From positions 62,001 through 126,000 of the forward strand of contig NZ_VCRA01000014.1 in assembly GCF_005938385.1 (NCBI RefSeq): a DNA stretch of 64,000 nucleotides, in the 5' to 3' direction. The notes under the pieces were generated by a model. It made no database searches, was not told where the DNA came from, and saw only the letters and a program-made list of their open reading frames with translations. This document shows positions 35,701-43,709 of this stretch, one piece after another. The position numbers and the translations under genes were made by a program. Within the stretch, counting starts at the first letter, position 1. Each line of letters starts with the position of its first letter. The stretch comes from Paenibacillus mesophilus (lineage in GTDB: Bacteria; Bacillota; Bacilli; Paenibacillales; NBRC-103111).

Positions 35701-35874
35701 ACTACAGGATTGAGCATATCTAACGTATCTAGCGATACTGTTAAAAAAGGCGATATTACCGGCCTAGGCGGTCTTTCCGTCGGAACGCACTACTTCACGA
35801 TTACAGCTACATCTGGCGGCAAATCCGCATCGACGTATGTGAAGTATACTGTACCTGCTCCTGTTACACCGTAA
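32785..35874 (+). CDS. Major S-layer protein with N-terminal SLH domains
   Basis: 1029 residues from ATG 32785 (1055 from ATG 32707). The signal peptide MKKSLSVLVASAMVSSIFAS ends at AFA-AD. Three divergent SLH domains (about 25-190) contain YTDVAADRWSAGFIQAV and VSDWAKGYVAAAIANGLL. The remainder is a chain of beta-sandwich (Ig-like) domains. Codon use is markedly different from neighbours: few rare codons, many GCT, AAA, GAA, CAA and AAC, as expected for one of the most abundant proteins in the cell. The sequence has long leader, strong promoter and strong terminator. It is probably the lattice-forming protein; the closest known model is the Brevibacillus/Paenibacillus wall proteins. Confidence 0.9.
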   Translation: MKKSLSVLVASAMVSSIFASVAFAADLTTQQKLDELIKLGIFDKDGTGNGSELNANMSREQLAKILAKLKDLKEVTGTSYTDVAADRWSAGFIQAVSKATPMLMDGKATGIFDPAGNVTLEELAAVAVRALGLQQNTTATVKGNVSDWAKGYVAAAIANGLLSEKTDYTKPAIRSELVEASYSAQQAIAASQKPAKASVKSAKATGVSKIEVALDRDVDDKVAKLSVKKGSVEIAIASTTWSTDKKTATLTLKDAKISEGEYTVTLGGLAAADIGTASATFKGENEKVTKLEFATTSDTIAQSTKARIQFRAVNQYNEASALSAGNFTATTPGFNNSGITKDDKNNFILTIDTMYRPGSTTEKHNPGTAIVPVYIYENDTRFSVQQNFKLGSEPFVTKMELGDVKYPSGKTSITSSGEYATIPVTIYDQFGNPMAYDSQTTWTYNKYTIPYSDKVDVKFEDFDNDNFGEVRVTLSGRAEKSEDYNVTLQIGGANNSKTVKVASVKLATKIVFGNESDSLNEGDVRDVYIPIIAYDEAGNELTADEIVDDENYNRIKIDASNVKGTGAGEKVVIEKSGPYKGQLHISSVEAKAGSYAFISAYLDSRTGNNSYITKNIPISRARTPDKISVVTANAPKSAGGASNFKLVVLDQNGKQLDNVGTVSENGQNVTYSVYVDYKFTDKNGNVITDTNVNNIRVTRLDRLGKASDQFVNAGNIPSADARTYKDSLANFNTTYQFLRNNTTNAALANGRGEKVEYKAQLRRSLDGGVTNTVISESIRTFTLIDYDTADLTYTVTKPATLYATKDSPVLDSTQATTTGIQDRLPSVTAKDSAGDNVILPASGIFSVTSSVYSVAQASTAGVLGYTPGKTILTVGYKTLKKEDRVVNNLEVEVKGDVPFVNAVTSDSTVSISKGEKYNTGATGGGTEYTKAWQFMNLKVADQYGISYAEDNISAYDKITGVIYTITPSDPAKTTGLSISNVSSDTVKKGDITGLGGLSVGTHYFTITATSGGKSASTYVKYTVPAPVTP

Positions 35875-35894
35875 TTGATCATCTATTGATAAAT

Positions 35895-35936
35895 AAAACA
35901 AAAGAAGGTCCCTCGGGGCCTTTTTTTGTTTTATTT
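35895..35936 (+). terminator. Strong terminator of the S-layer gene
   Basis: AAGGTCC and GGGCCTT core with A-rich left and T-rich right flanks (AAACAAAA and TTTTTTTGTTT) that also pair, so it can work in both directions. Confidence 0.9.
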
Positions 35937-35984
35937 ACTTTAACAAATCTTCAGTTTTCCTGAAACAAAATGGAACTTCTTACG

Positions 35985-36008
35985 TCTATTACATATAGAA
36001 GTAATAGA
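35985..36008 (+). promoter_or_regulatory. Hairpin abutting the ribosome site of the 716-residue gene
   Basis: TCTATTAC and GTAATAGA pair perfectly over 8 bp around ATATAGAA; the right arm ends within the GAGGAGG ribosome site at 36007. It may limit or protect translation initiation. Confidence 0.5.
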
Positions 36009-36019
36009 GGAGGATGCAC

Positions 36020-38170
36020 ATGCGAAAGAAGTCGAAGTTCAAGCAGTTATCCGTCAAATCTTTGGTTCTGTTCTCTTTATTGGCGGCTACCGTGCCAGTC
36101 CATACATATGCCGATGGTACTCAAGTTACGGCTGAGCCTGTATTCGATGTTCCATCCGTAGGCTCAGTATGGGTCAATGACAAAAGTTATTTTGAGCTTA
36201 AAGACGCCAGATTATCCGTAGGCGCGGACAACAACATGGTTACTTTTACAGTGAAAATCGTTAATGGCGGGACAAGTGATATTCTGTTTATAGACTACTG
36301 GGTTCGCATGCAGTCAATCGCCGGAGCAAATTTTACGATCAATGTAATGCCTCAAGACAAAGATAAGAATGTTATTCCAGCCGGAGGGACGCAAGAAATC
36401 AAGTTTTACGCGAATGTTACTTCAGCGATTCAGTTGAAGGATCTCCAGTTTAAAATCATTAAATGGGATTTCTCTTCGGCTGAATATCAGAAAACGCTGG
36501 GAATACTACAAATTCCAGACAACTATACGACGGTGGCACCGGCAGGCTCCAAAGCGAATATCAAAATATCAAAAACGTCTTTGCAAGGATTTATTAAACG
36601 GGCAACGATCAGCAGCAATGAGGAAAACTTTTTGCCGTCGATCATACTGGAACTGCAAAATACGGATATCCGCAGTTTGAAGCTCCCTACAATGAACTAC
36701 ATGATTCGAACGTCGGACGGATTGTTGTATCCGCTGACAGCTTCCGGTGTAACTAACACTACGACGATCGACCCGCTGATGAAAAAAGAAATTACGTTAA
36801 CCGGTAAGCTTCCACGTTCCATCTCCGATCAAAATTGGGAACTGGTTATTACGGAGAATACGACTACCGGAGAAACGACATCGGTTAATACCGCTTTCGC
36901 TGAATTTAAAATTCCGAATCCGACAGAAGATACTTCGGCAACGGAAAAAGAACAATCATTTTCAAATGAAAGCGGTACATATGTAGCCACCTTGGAATCG
37001 ATACAAAGAGTTCCTTGGGAAGATGACGATTTGCTATCCGCCTCCATCTTATTGAAGTCTAAAGAATCGAAACCTTTGTCTATTCCGAATTTAACAGGAT
37101 ACATTGAATTGGATGATTCGGTAAAAGTGGAAGTCAAAGTGATTCGAACCGATAATGTAATCGGGCTTCAACCGGATAAAGAAGTCAGAATCCAACTGCT
37201 TGGTACGATACCATACACGTATGAGTACTCGAAAATGACCGTTCATTTGCAGGAGTCGGTAAAAAGCGGAAGTGGTACGAATAACACTACAGTAACGGAT
37301 TTGGTTGCTTTTAAAGTTGATTCGGCAGTCGACAGCGTACCTGTTGTTAAGGCTGATGACCGCTATAAGCTTGGCGGGCTAGGGCGGTTGGCTGATTATT
37401 ATATTCATGCCTTACATAATATAAGCGGCAAAAGCTCCGATTTGATTACAGCCCAAGTCGAGATTGAGAATTTGGAGAAAAGATCCAACGATTTATCCAA
37501 ACTTGTCGCTCACTTTAAAGGAGCAGACGGGACTGTATATCCGGCGACAATCACAGAAATTAAAACAAAAATAAGTCCATCCGGAAAAGCGCTTGTTCAT
37601 ATATGGGCAAACGTCGCAAAGAGCAAGTCCCCGGAGATTACACAGTTGCTAATTGGAGAAGGAATTACTCAAGGAAAATATTCATTAGTATCGGAAAAGC
37701 CTGATTCTTATGTAAATGCAGTTGCATTTGATTTGCCGAAAGAAAAAGCTTTTACTCCGGATACCATTAAAGACATCGACATATTCCCTTACAAACTTAG
37801 TTTGAGCCGAGTGGGTACTTCTGTTAATAAAACAGAAATAAAAGTAGCATTCGATTACGAATTAGAGAAAAACAACCAATACGAAGTGAATACGGAAGAA
37901 TATAAGTTGAATATCGAACTTGAGGATTTGGATGGGAAAGCAAGGATGGACTGGAATCTCGTTACGGAAAAAGAGGCGGATGGAAAAACAACGGGTGCTA
38001 CCACATTGCAGATTGGCAAAAATAAAATGGAACTGACGAAAACCGATAACGATTTTATTTTTAAAACATCGTTTCTGAAGAAATACAAACTGAACTTATA
38101 CGTCGTATTCCAAGGCCAAAAGCGCTTGGTTGCCAGCAAACAGCTCGACTGGTTTTATTTCTCAGACTAA
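36020..38170 (+). CDS. Exported protein of unknown function, 716 residues
   Basis: Start ATG 36020 has GAGGAGG six bases upstream; the ATG at 36014 touches the ribosome site and is less likely. The N-terminus is basic then hydrophobic, with cleavage near VHTYADG. No SLH, LPXTG or lipobox is visible. The mature part appears to be four related beta-rich segments of about 150 residues, each with a core like VKNDIRSLKLP, SKPLSIPNLTG or SNDLSKLVAHFKG followed by L.G..P. It is AT-richer than neighbours. I do not recognise a family. Position directly after the S-layer gene suggests a surface or secretion role. Confidence 0.75.
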   Translation: MRKKSKFKQLSVKSLVLFSLLAATVPVHTYADGTQVTAEPVFDVPSVGSVWVNDKSYFELKDARLSVGADNNMVTFTVKIVNGGTSDILFIDYWVRMQSIAGANFTINVMPQDKDKNVIPAGGTQEIKFYANVTSAIQLKDLQFKIIKWDFSSAEYQKTLGILQIPDNYTTVAPAGSKANIKISKTSLQGFIKRATISSNEENFLPSIILELQNTDIRSLKLPTMNYMIRTSDGLLYPLTASGVTNTTTIDPLMKKEITLTGKLPRSISDQNWELVITENTTTGETTSVNTAFAEFKIPNPTEDTSATEKEQSFSNESGTYVATLESIQRVPWEDDDLLSASILLKSKESKPLSIPNLTGYIELDDSVKVEVKVIRTDNVIGLQPDKEVRIQLLGTIPYTYEYSKMTVHLQESVKSGSGTNNTTVTDLVAFKVDSAVDSVPVVKADDRYKLGGLGRLADYYIHALHNISGKSSDLITAQVEIENLEKRSNDLSKLVAHFKGADGTVYPATITEIKTKISPSGKALVHIWANVAKSKSPEITQLLIGEGITQGKYSLVSEKPDSYVNAVAFDLPKEKAFTPDTIKDIDIFPYKLSLSRVGTSVNKTEIKVAFDYELEKNNQYEVNTEEYKLNIELEDLDGKARMDWNLVTEKEADGKTTGATTLQIGKNKMELTKTDNDFIFKTSFLKKYKLNLYVVFQGQKRLVASKQLDWFYFSD

Positions 38171-38185
38171 TCACCATTTTACACA

Positions 38186-38231
38186 AAGTCCTTTCGGTCC
38201 AATTTTCTTGGGTCGAAAGGATTCTCTTTTT
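38186..38231 (+). terminator. Probable terminator after the 716-residue gene
   Basis: TCCTTTCG and CGAAAGGA pair around a 17-base loop containing a further GGTCC/GGGT pairing, followed by TTCTCTTTTT. Confidence 0.7.
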
Positions 38232-38268
38232 ACGGAGTCGAATGTAACAAGGTCAGGAGGCGAACAAA

Positions 38269-38943
38269 TTGACGCAGAAACGGAAAGTGCTGCTCACCGG
38301 ATTGATAGGGATAACGATGGCAGCGGGAATATTTGTTGGACAAGCGGTAATCGAATCCAAAGCGGACGGAGCCGTGCAACCGGGGTCGGCTGATGATCCC
38401 CTCGTAACCAAAAGTTATCTGGATGAGCAATTGAAGAAAGTAACCGGCGGACAATGGACCGGCTCGGGAAATACTGGAACCGGACAACCAAGCAGCACGG
38501 TGCAAGGTATATCCGAACAGCGAGTAAATGAGATCATTGCGGCTGAAATTGCAAAAGTGAAGCAAGAGCTGCAAGCCCAAATACCGCCCATTGGCGGAAC
38601 TCAGACGCAGCCTCAACAACCGACGACTCCTACTACAGGAGCGGCATCGAATCTTGAAGTCATCAAACTGGAGGCCGGGCAAGTTTTATATGGAGGGATC
38701 GGTGCCGAGATCATCGTGCGATCCGGCAAGACTATCGCAGTAAGTAATAGCGACGGGATTCCGGATGTAACTGCAGGTAAGGATATCTCGGCCGGATCAG
38801 CAATCGAGAACAATCATTTGCTGATTATCCCGCGCGAGGGCCGAGGCATCAAGCCCGATCCTAAACAAAAGGGCGACATTTATGTGATGGTACGGGGAAG
38901 CTACATATTGCTAAAAGAGGATGGAACGAAAACGGCACCATAA
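38269..38943 (+). CDS. Exported or membrane-anchored protein of unknown function, 224 residues
   Basis: TTG start with AGGAGG eight bases upstream. Residues 6-28 form a signal or anchor helix. Residues 45-95 contain a possible short coiled-coil (SEQRVNEIIAAEIAKVKQEL), and 98-125 are rich in proline, glutamine and threonine. The C-terminal 100 residues form a compact glycine-rich domain with VIKLEAGQVLYGGIGAEIIV and GDIYVMVRGSYILLKE. The family is not recognised with certainty. It follows the 716-residue protein and may act with it. Confidence 0.75.
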   Translation: MTQKRKVLLTGLIGITMAAGIFVGQAVIESKADGAVQPGSADDPLVTKSYLDEQLKKVTGGQWTGSGNTGTGQPSSTVQGISEQRVNEIIAAEIAKVKQELQAQIPPIGGTQTQPQQPTTPTTGAASNLEVIKLEAGQVLYGGIGAEIIVRSGKTIAVSNSDGIPDVTAGKDISAGSAIENNHLLIIPREGRGIKPDPKQKGDIYVMVRGSYILLKEDGTKTAP

Positions 38944-38993
38944 TTTTACCCCAATTTACAATAATCGATACGGGTGATCCGCGAACGCGGGGC

Positions 38994-39000
38994 CATACTA
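38994..39000 (+). promoter_or_regulatory. Candidate sigma-G -10 element of the SASP gene
   Basis: CATACTA, 34 bases before the start, equals the sigma-G -10 consensus. I could not place a -35 (GNATR) at the right distance, so this is only half a promoter. Confidence 0.35.
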
Positions 39001-39033
39001 CAGGTACACCAGATTCAAGGGAGGTGAACCAAT

Positions 39034-39306
39034 ATGGCCAGAAACAATCGTAAAATCGTACCGGAGTGCCATAAAGCAATTGATCAAATGAAGTATGAGA
39101 TTGCTGCGGAGTTGGGTCTTCCGGTCGGCAGCGGAGTAGCGCAGTTCGGTAATGTGGAGTTTGCAACCGAATTGGGAAGTATGCCGTCTGCATCCATTAA
39201 CGAAGGCTACTGGGGACATATCGCAAGCCGTGATACAGGAGCGGTAGGCGGCTCCATCACAAGACGGCTTGTTGAACAAGCGGAGAAGACGCTGTTTGGA
39301 CTGTAA
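39034..39306 (+). CDS. Small acid-soluble spore protein, alpha/beta type
   Basis: 90 residues, spore-core DNA-binding protein. MARNNRKIVPECHKAIDQMK and YEIAAELGLPVG correspond to the first conserved region with the GPR protease site; RDTGAVGGSITRRLVEQAE is the second. Between them is an insertion of about 20-25 residues (QFGNVEFATELGSMPSAS), longer than the 60-70-residue classical proteins; a related spacer with YWGHIASRDTG is common in Paenibacillus. The ATG follows GGGAGGTGAACC. Expected in the forespore under sigma-G. Confidence 0.92.
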   Translation: MARNNRKIVPECHKAIDQMKYEIAAELGLPVGSGVAQFGNVEFATELGSMPSASINEGYWGHIASRDTGAVGGSITRRLVEQAEKTLFGL

Positions 39307-39327
39307 TAATTTCAAGTCATTCATTTA

Positions 39328-39356
39328 TTGACAGAGCTCGACAAATCCAGTAACAT
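39328..39356 (+). promoter_or_regulatory. Candidate sigma-A promoter upstream of metK
   Basis: Perfect TTGACA, 17-base spacer, TAACAT. Transcription would start near 39363 and meet a strong terminator at 39375, so it either reads a very short RNA or is controlled by that stem. Confidence 0.5.
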
Positions 39357-39374
39357 CAATATTTGAAGGTCGTA

Positions 39375-39416
39375 CAATGCAACCTTTTCCTACAGGAAAA
39401 GGTTCGTTTTTTGCAT
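39375..39416 (+). terminator. Intrinsic terminator between the SASP gene and metK
   Basis: AACCTTTTCC and GGAAAAGGTT pair perfectly over 10 bp around TACA; outer ATGCAA and TTGCAT also pair; the T tract is CGTTTTTT. Confidence 0.9.
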
Positions 39417-39500
39417 GTCGATAATTAGAGATGCAGGCTGTTTCTCCGTGTAGAGTTCGTACTCATGATAAATAATAGTTGCAGGAGGTTGGATGGAATT

Positions 39501-40706
39501 ATGGCATTGAAAAACGGTCGCCGTTTGTTTACATCGGAATCGGTAACGGAAGGACATCCGGACAAGATTTGCGATCAAATCTCCGATTCCGTGCTGGACG
39601 CATTTTTGCAAAATGACCCGAATGCCCGCGTAGCGTGCGAAGTATCGGTAGCGACGGGCTTGGTTCTCGTAATCGGCGAAATCAGCAGCTCGTCGGAATA
39701 CGTGGACATCCCGTCCATCGTCCGGAATACGATCAAGGACATCGGCTATACTCGCGCCAAATACGGTTTTGACGCGTCGACTTGCGCCGTATTGACTTCT
39801 TTGAACGAACAGTCCGCAGACATTGCGCTTGGCGTAGACAAGGCTCTGGAAGCGAAAGAAGGCACGATGACGGACGAGCAGATCGAAGCGCTTGGTGCAG
39901 GGGACCAAGGTCTAATGTTCGGATTCGCTGTAAACGAAACGCCGGAATTGATGCCACTTCCAATCGCCTTATCGCATCGTTTGGCCCGCCGACTGTCGGA
40001 AGTACGCAAAAACGGCACGCTCGGATACTTACGCCCTGACGGCAAAACGCAAGTAACGGTGGAATACGAAGGAGACAAGCCGGTTCGTGTCGACACGATT
40101 GTCGTATCTACCCAGCATGCGGAAGAAATTACGCTCGAGCAGATCCAGAAAGACATTCGGGAGCATGTCATCAACCCGGTCGTTCCGGCCGAATGGCTCG
40201 ATGCGGAAACCAAATACTTCATCAATCCGACCGGACGTTTCGTCATCGGCGGCCCTCAAGGGGATGCCGGCTTGACTGGACGCAAAATCATCGTCGATTC
40301 TTATGGCGGATATGCCCGTCACGGCGGCGGCGCATTCTCCGGTAAAGATCCGACGAAAGTCGACCGTTCGGCTGCTTATGCCGCGCGTTATGTGGCCAAA
40401 AATATCGTTGCAGCCGGGCTGGCGGAAAAAGTTGAAATTCAACTTGCTTACGCGATCGGCGTAGCGCGCCCGGTTTCGGTCAATGTAGATACGTTCGGAA
40501 CAGGGAAAGTAAGCGAAGAGAAGCTCGAAGAAGTGATCCGCAATAACTTCGACCTTCGTCCGGCAGGCATCATTAAAGAGCTCGATCTTCGTCGCCCGAT
40601 TTACCGCCAAACCGCCGCGTATGGTCACTTCGGACGGACCGACGTGGATCTGCCTTGGGAACGGACGGACAAAGCCGAGCAGCTCAAAAAAGAAGCGTTG
40701 GGTTAA
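39501..40706 (+). CDS. metK: S-adenosylmethionine synthetase
   Basis: 401 residues, makes SAM from methionine and ATP. Start ATG 39501 follows GCAGGAGG. Motifs: SESVTEGHPDKICDQISDSV, the ATP motif GAGDQGLMFGFA, and GGGAFSGKDPTKVDRSAAY with metal and phosphate ligands. Full family length, no oddity. In B. subtilis this gene has an S-box (SAM-I) riboswitch; I find no S-box consensus in the 194 bases upstream. A terminator follows the stop. Confidence 0.98.
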   Translation: MALKNGRRLFTSESVTEGHPDKICDQISDSVLDAFLQNDPNARVACEVSVATGLVLVIGEISSSSEYVDIPSIVRNTIKDIGYTRAKYGFDASTCAVLTSLNEQSADIALGVDKALEAKEGTMTDEQIEALGAGDQGLMFGFAVNETPELMPLPIALSHRLARRLSEVRKNGTLGYLRPDGKTQVTVEYEGDKPVRVDTIVVSTQHAEEITLEQIQKDIREHVINPVVPAEWLDAETKYFINPTGRFVIGGPQGDAGLTGRKIIVDSYGGYARHGGGAFSGKDPTKVDRSAAYAARYVAKNIVAAGLAEKVEIQLAYAIGVARPVSVNVDTFGTGKVSEEKLEEVIRNNFDLRPAGIIKELDLRRPIYRQTAAYGHFGRTDVDLPWERTDKAEQLKKEALG

Positions 40707-40732
40707 TCCCAGTCGAAACAAGCGAAACAGCA

Positions 40733-40760
40733 CGCCACTCCTTAAGGGGTGGCTTTTTTG
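40733..40760 (+). terminator. Intrinsic terminator of metK
   Basis: GCCACTCC and GGGGTGGC pair around TTAA, followed by six T residues; outer GTCGAAA/CTTTCGAC flanks extend the stem. Confidence 0.92.
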
Positions 40761-40973
40761 CTTTCGACGAAATTAGGTCGGATACCCCTTGAAAACAAAG
40801 GGAAGCATTCGAAAACTATAAGTATCGTCAAAAACCGACAAGAACTGGTTCCAAAGTGACAAACGTTACGGATTCCAGATAGGGAACGTAACTTTTTCGG
40901 GCAAAACAGAGTCTATACAGTTGAATAAAAATCATGGAGAGAGATAGAGAGATTTCGGAGAGGAGTTTCACCC

Positions 40974-43619
40974 TTGCTACAGCTTATAGGCAACAGAAAC
41001 AAAAAAATGAAAGGGTTGGCGGCAGTCCTACTGGCCGTTTCGATCGCGGTTCAGCCGTGGTTGGCGCCAGATCCAGTCCAGGCCGCGGCAGCGGATGCAC
41101 CCGTCACGATGACCGCACAGGAGCCGCTCACGTATGGAGCCATTCTCAAAAAATATGAGTGGAATTTCGAAAGAAATAAAAAAACGGTAACCGTAAAAGC
41201 GAACGTAGTGGAAGTAGATTTGAAAAATCCTTACGTGAAGCTGGACACGATCGCCGGTACGGGCGGGCAGCTCGCCAAAAAGCAAAGTGTGCGGAAAATG
41301 GCGAACGAAACGGGAGCCGTTGCGGCGATTAACGGTGATTTTTTCAACACGCAGGCGGAAGGGGTTCCTATGGGCCCGCAAGTTTCCGGCGGCAAGCTAT
41401 TGGCCACCCCTCCGTATTTGGTCGGCTGGTATTCCTTCGCTTTGACGAAGGAAAATAAACCGATCATCGATATGTTTACGTTTCAAGGAAAAATCATAGC
41501 CAGAGACGGAGCGACTTATCCGCTCGGAGGAATCAACAAAACGTATTACTGGTACGAGAATGACGGCATTCATCCGGAAGGCCAACATAGCATGATCGAT
41601 GGCCTATACATGTATACGAATACATGGGGACAAGTGAATCGATCCAATGACGGTGTCACCGTACCGACAGAAATATTGGTCCAAAACGGAGTCGTTCAAA
41701 AAATCCTGCGTCCCGGTGTACTGGAGACGGTAGCGCCAGCCGATGGCTATATATTGAGGGCGTCGGGCAAGGCCGATGAATTTGTTGCCCAGCATTTGAA
41801 AGTAGGGGACAGGATCACGGCCGATTATAAAGTGTTGGCGCAAAATCCGGCCATCCAGTATGATGCGGCCAACTTCAATACGATGATCGGCGGCCATACG
41901 ATATTGGTCGACGAAGGCCAACCGGCCGAGTTTTCCCATGAAGTGAACGGGGTGAGCGGATATTCTCCCGTGGCCCGGACGGCAATCGGCTTTTCCAAAA
42001 ATGAACAATACGCGTACCTGATTACGATAGATTCGGGCTTAACGCTGGCCGAGCTTCAGCAGTTTATGATCAAGGTCGGCGTATGGAAAGGAATCAATCT
42101 GGACGGCGGCGGTTCTACCCAAATGGCGACCAGACCGCTCGGCGAGTTCCAGACGGCGTTGGTCAGTGCGGATATCGGCTACGAACGCCCGGTTGTGAAC
42201 GGAGTCGGCGTATATTCACTGTCACCGAAAGGACAGGTCCGAGATATCCAAATTCAAGGAGCCACGGCACTTTTTGTCGGACAGAAGGCTACCTATAGCT
42301 TGAAAGCATATGACGACTATTTCAACCCGGTGGCGGCCGATCAAATGCCGGCCAACTGGTCGACAACCCAGCCGATCGGTACATTCCAAGGCAATACGTT
42401 TACAGCAACGGCGGCGGGAAAAACACAGCTGACAGTCGTTTCAGGTAAGGCGACCAAAAGTATAGACGTGGAAGTAATAGGCGGTAAAGACGTCGCCAGT
42501 CTGAAGCTGAACGCTTCATCCACCTCTTTGTTGGCTAATTCGGTCTACACGTTGTCGGCAAGCGTAACTTCCAAATCGGGTGCTAAAGGAACCATCCCGG
42601 CCGAAGCGCTGCAGTTGGAATTCATCGGATTCAAGGGTCGGATGGAAGGCGGCAGACTGACGATCGACAGCATCGATAAGGATGCGACGGAAGGCCGGAT
42701 TATCGCCCGCTACGACGGATTCTCGACGATGTTGACCATGCCTATAGTCGATAACCGGATAGTGGAATCGTTTGAAACCTCGAGTGCGGTTTCGTTTACT
42801 TCCACCGCAGGAGTGACAGGCAATGTTTATAGGGTATCCGGAATAGAAGGAATCGCCGCAGGCAGCAGAGCTTTAGGGTTGCAGTACGATTTCTCGCAAG
42901 GGACAGGAACTACGGCGGCGTACGCTTTGTTTACGGATGGATTGAAAATCGAGGGACAGCCGGAATCGCTCAGTGTCAAGGTGAAAGGCGACAACAGCCG
43001 CAACTGGGTCCGTGCGGAAATCAAGGACAGCGCCGGGAAAGTTCAACTGATCAGCTTGACCGAATTGGCAAATTGGTCCGACTGGAAAACATTGAGCGCG
43101 GATCTGAAAAAGTACAGCTTCACGTATCCGATTTCGCTTACGAAGCTATACGTGGCCAATCCGGAGAACGGACATGACGAACGCGAGCTGAAGGGGCAGA
43201 TTTGGTTCGACGATATCGCATTCCAGTACCAGAAGGCGGCCGTCCAAACGAAAAATGTCGTTAAGCTGACCATCGATCAAAAATCGTTAACGGTTAACGG
43301 GAAGCAGCTCGTACTCGATCAGGCTCCGGTCATATACAAAGATAATACGCTTGTCCCGGTCCGTTTCATCGTGGAGGCCATGGGAGGACAATTGACGTGG
43401 GTCGACGGAGAGCGTAAAGTAATGATTATGAAAGACAATCACCTGATTGAGCTTTGGCTGGACAAGACGGAGCTTATCGCCGATGGAGAGGCCGTAACGG
43501 CCGAGGTTCCGCCGCTTCTCATGACCGAGCGGACGATGGTTCCGCTTCGCGTCATTTCCGAGAAGATGGGCTGGAAAGTAACATGGGACGAAAAGACCCG
43601 CACGGTGACGCTGGAATAA
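40974..43619 (+). CDS. Secreted phosphodiester glycosidase (NAGPA-like) with C-terminal stalk domain
   Basis: 881 residues. TTG 40974 is preceded by GGAGAGGAG nine bases upstream and gives a full signal peptide (cleavage near VQAAAADA). Residues about 60-420 form a NAGPA-type phosphodiester glycosidase domain, with AINGDFFNTQAEGVPMGPQV, PVARTAIGFSKNEQYAYLIT and the conserved INLDGGGSTQMATR. The middle has Ig-like domains (WSTTQPIGTFQGNTFTATAAG is Big2-like). The last 120 residues are the copper amine oxidase N-terminal-like stalk domain seen in Paenibacillus, with VPVRFIVEAMGGQLTW and VPLRVISEKMGWKVTW. Likely acts on wall or exopolysaccharide phosphodiesters; the exact substrate is unknown. 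Confidence 0.87.
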   Translation: MLQLIGNRNKKMKGLAAVLLAVSIAVQPWLAPDPVQAAAADAPVTMTAQEPLTYGAILKKYEWNFERNKKTVTVKANVVEVDLKNPYVKLDTIAGTGGQLAKKQSVRKMANETGAVAAINGDFFNTQAEGVPMGPQVSGGKLLATPPYLVGWYSFALTKENKPIIDMFTFQGKIIARDGATYPLGGINKTYYWYENDGIHPEGQHSMIDGLYMYTNTWGQVNRSNDGVTVPTEILVQNGVVQKILRPGVLETVAPADGYILRASGKADEFVAQHLKVGDRITADYKVLAQNPAIQYDAANFNTMIGGHTILVDEGQPAEFSHEVNGVSGYSPVARTAIGFSKNEQYAYLITIDSGLTLAELQQFMIKVGVWKGINLDGGGSTQMATRPLGEFQTALVSADIGYERPVVNGVGVYSLSPKGQVRDIQIQGATALFVGQKATYSLKAYDDYFNPVAADQMPANWSTTQPIGTFQGNTFTATAAGKTQLTVVSGKATKSIDVEVIGGKDVASLKLNASSTSLLANSVYTLSASVTSKSGAKGTIPAEALQLEFIGFKGRMEGGRLTIDSIDKDATEGRIIARYDGFSTMLTMPIVDNRIVESFETSSAVSFTSTAGVTGNVYRVSGIEGIAAGSRALGLQYDFSQGTGTTAAYALFTDGLKIEGQPESLSVKVKGDNSRNWVRAEIKDSAGKVQLISLTELANWSDWKTLSADLKKYSFTYPISLTKLYVANPENGHDERELKGQIWFDDIAFQYQKAAVQTKNVVKLTIDQKSLTVNGKQLVLDQAPVIYKDNTLVPVRFIVEAMGGQLTWVDGERKVMIMKDNHLIELWLDKTELIADGEAVTAEVPPLLMTERTMVPLRVISEKMGWKVTWDEKTRTVTLE

Positions 43620-43709
43620 ATTAGGTCCTATTAGCCCGATCCAAACCTGTCGAAATATGATAGTATAAGAAATAGTATGCCAGTTACGGGTAAAGGAGTA
43701 AGGGATAGC

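Noticed and set aside
38130..38393. Open frame overlapping the start of the 224-residue gene
   Set aside because: It lies out of frame over a terminator and has no ribosome site.
39307..39500. S-box (SAM-I) riboswitch before metK
   Set aside because: Looked for the AGAGG, GAAACC and CCGGCAACC elements by eye and found none.
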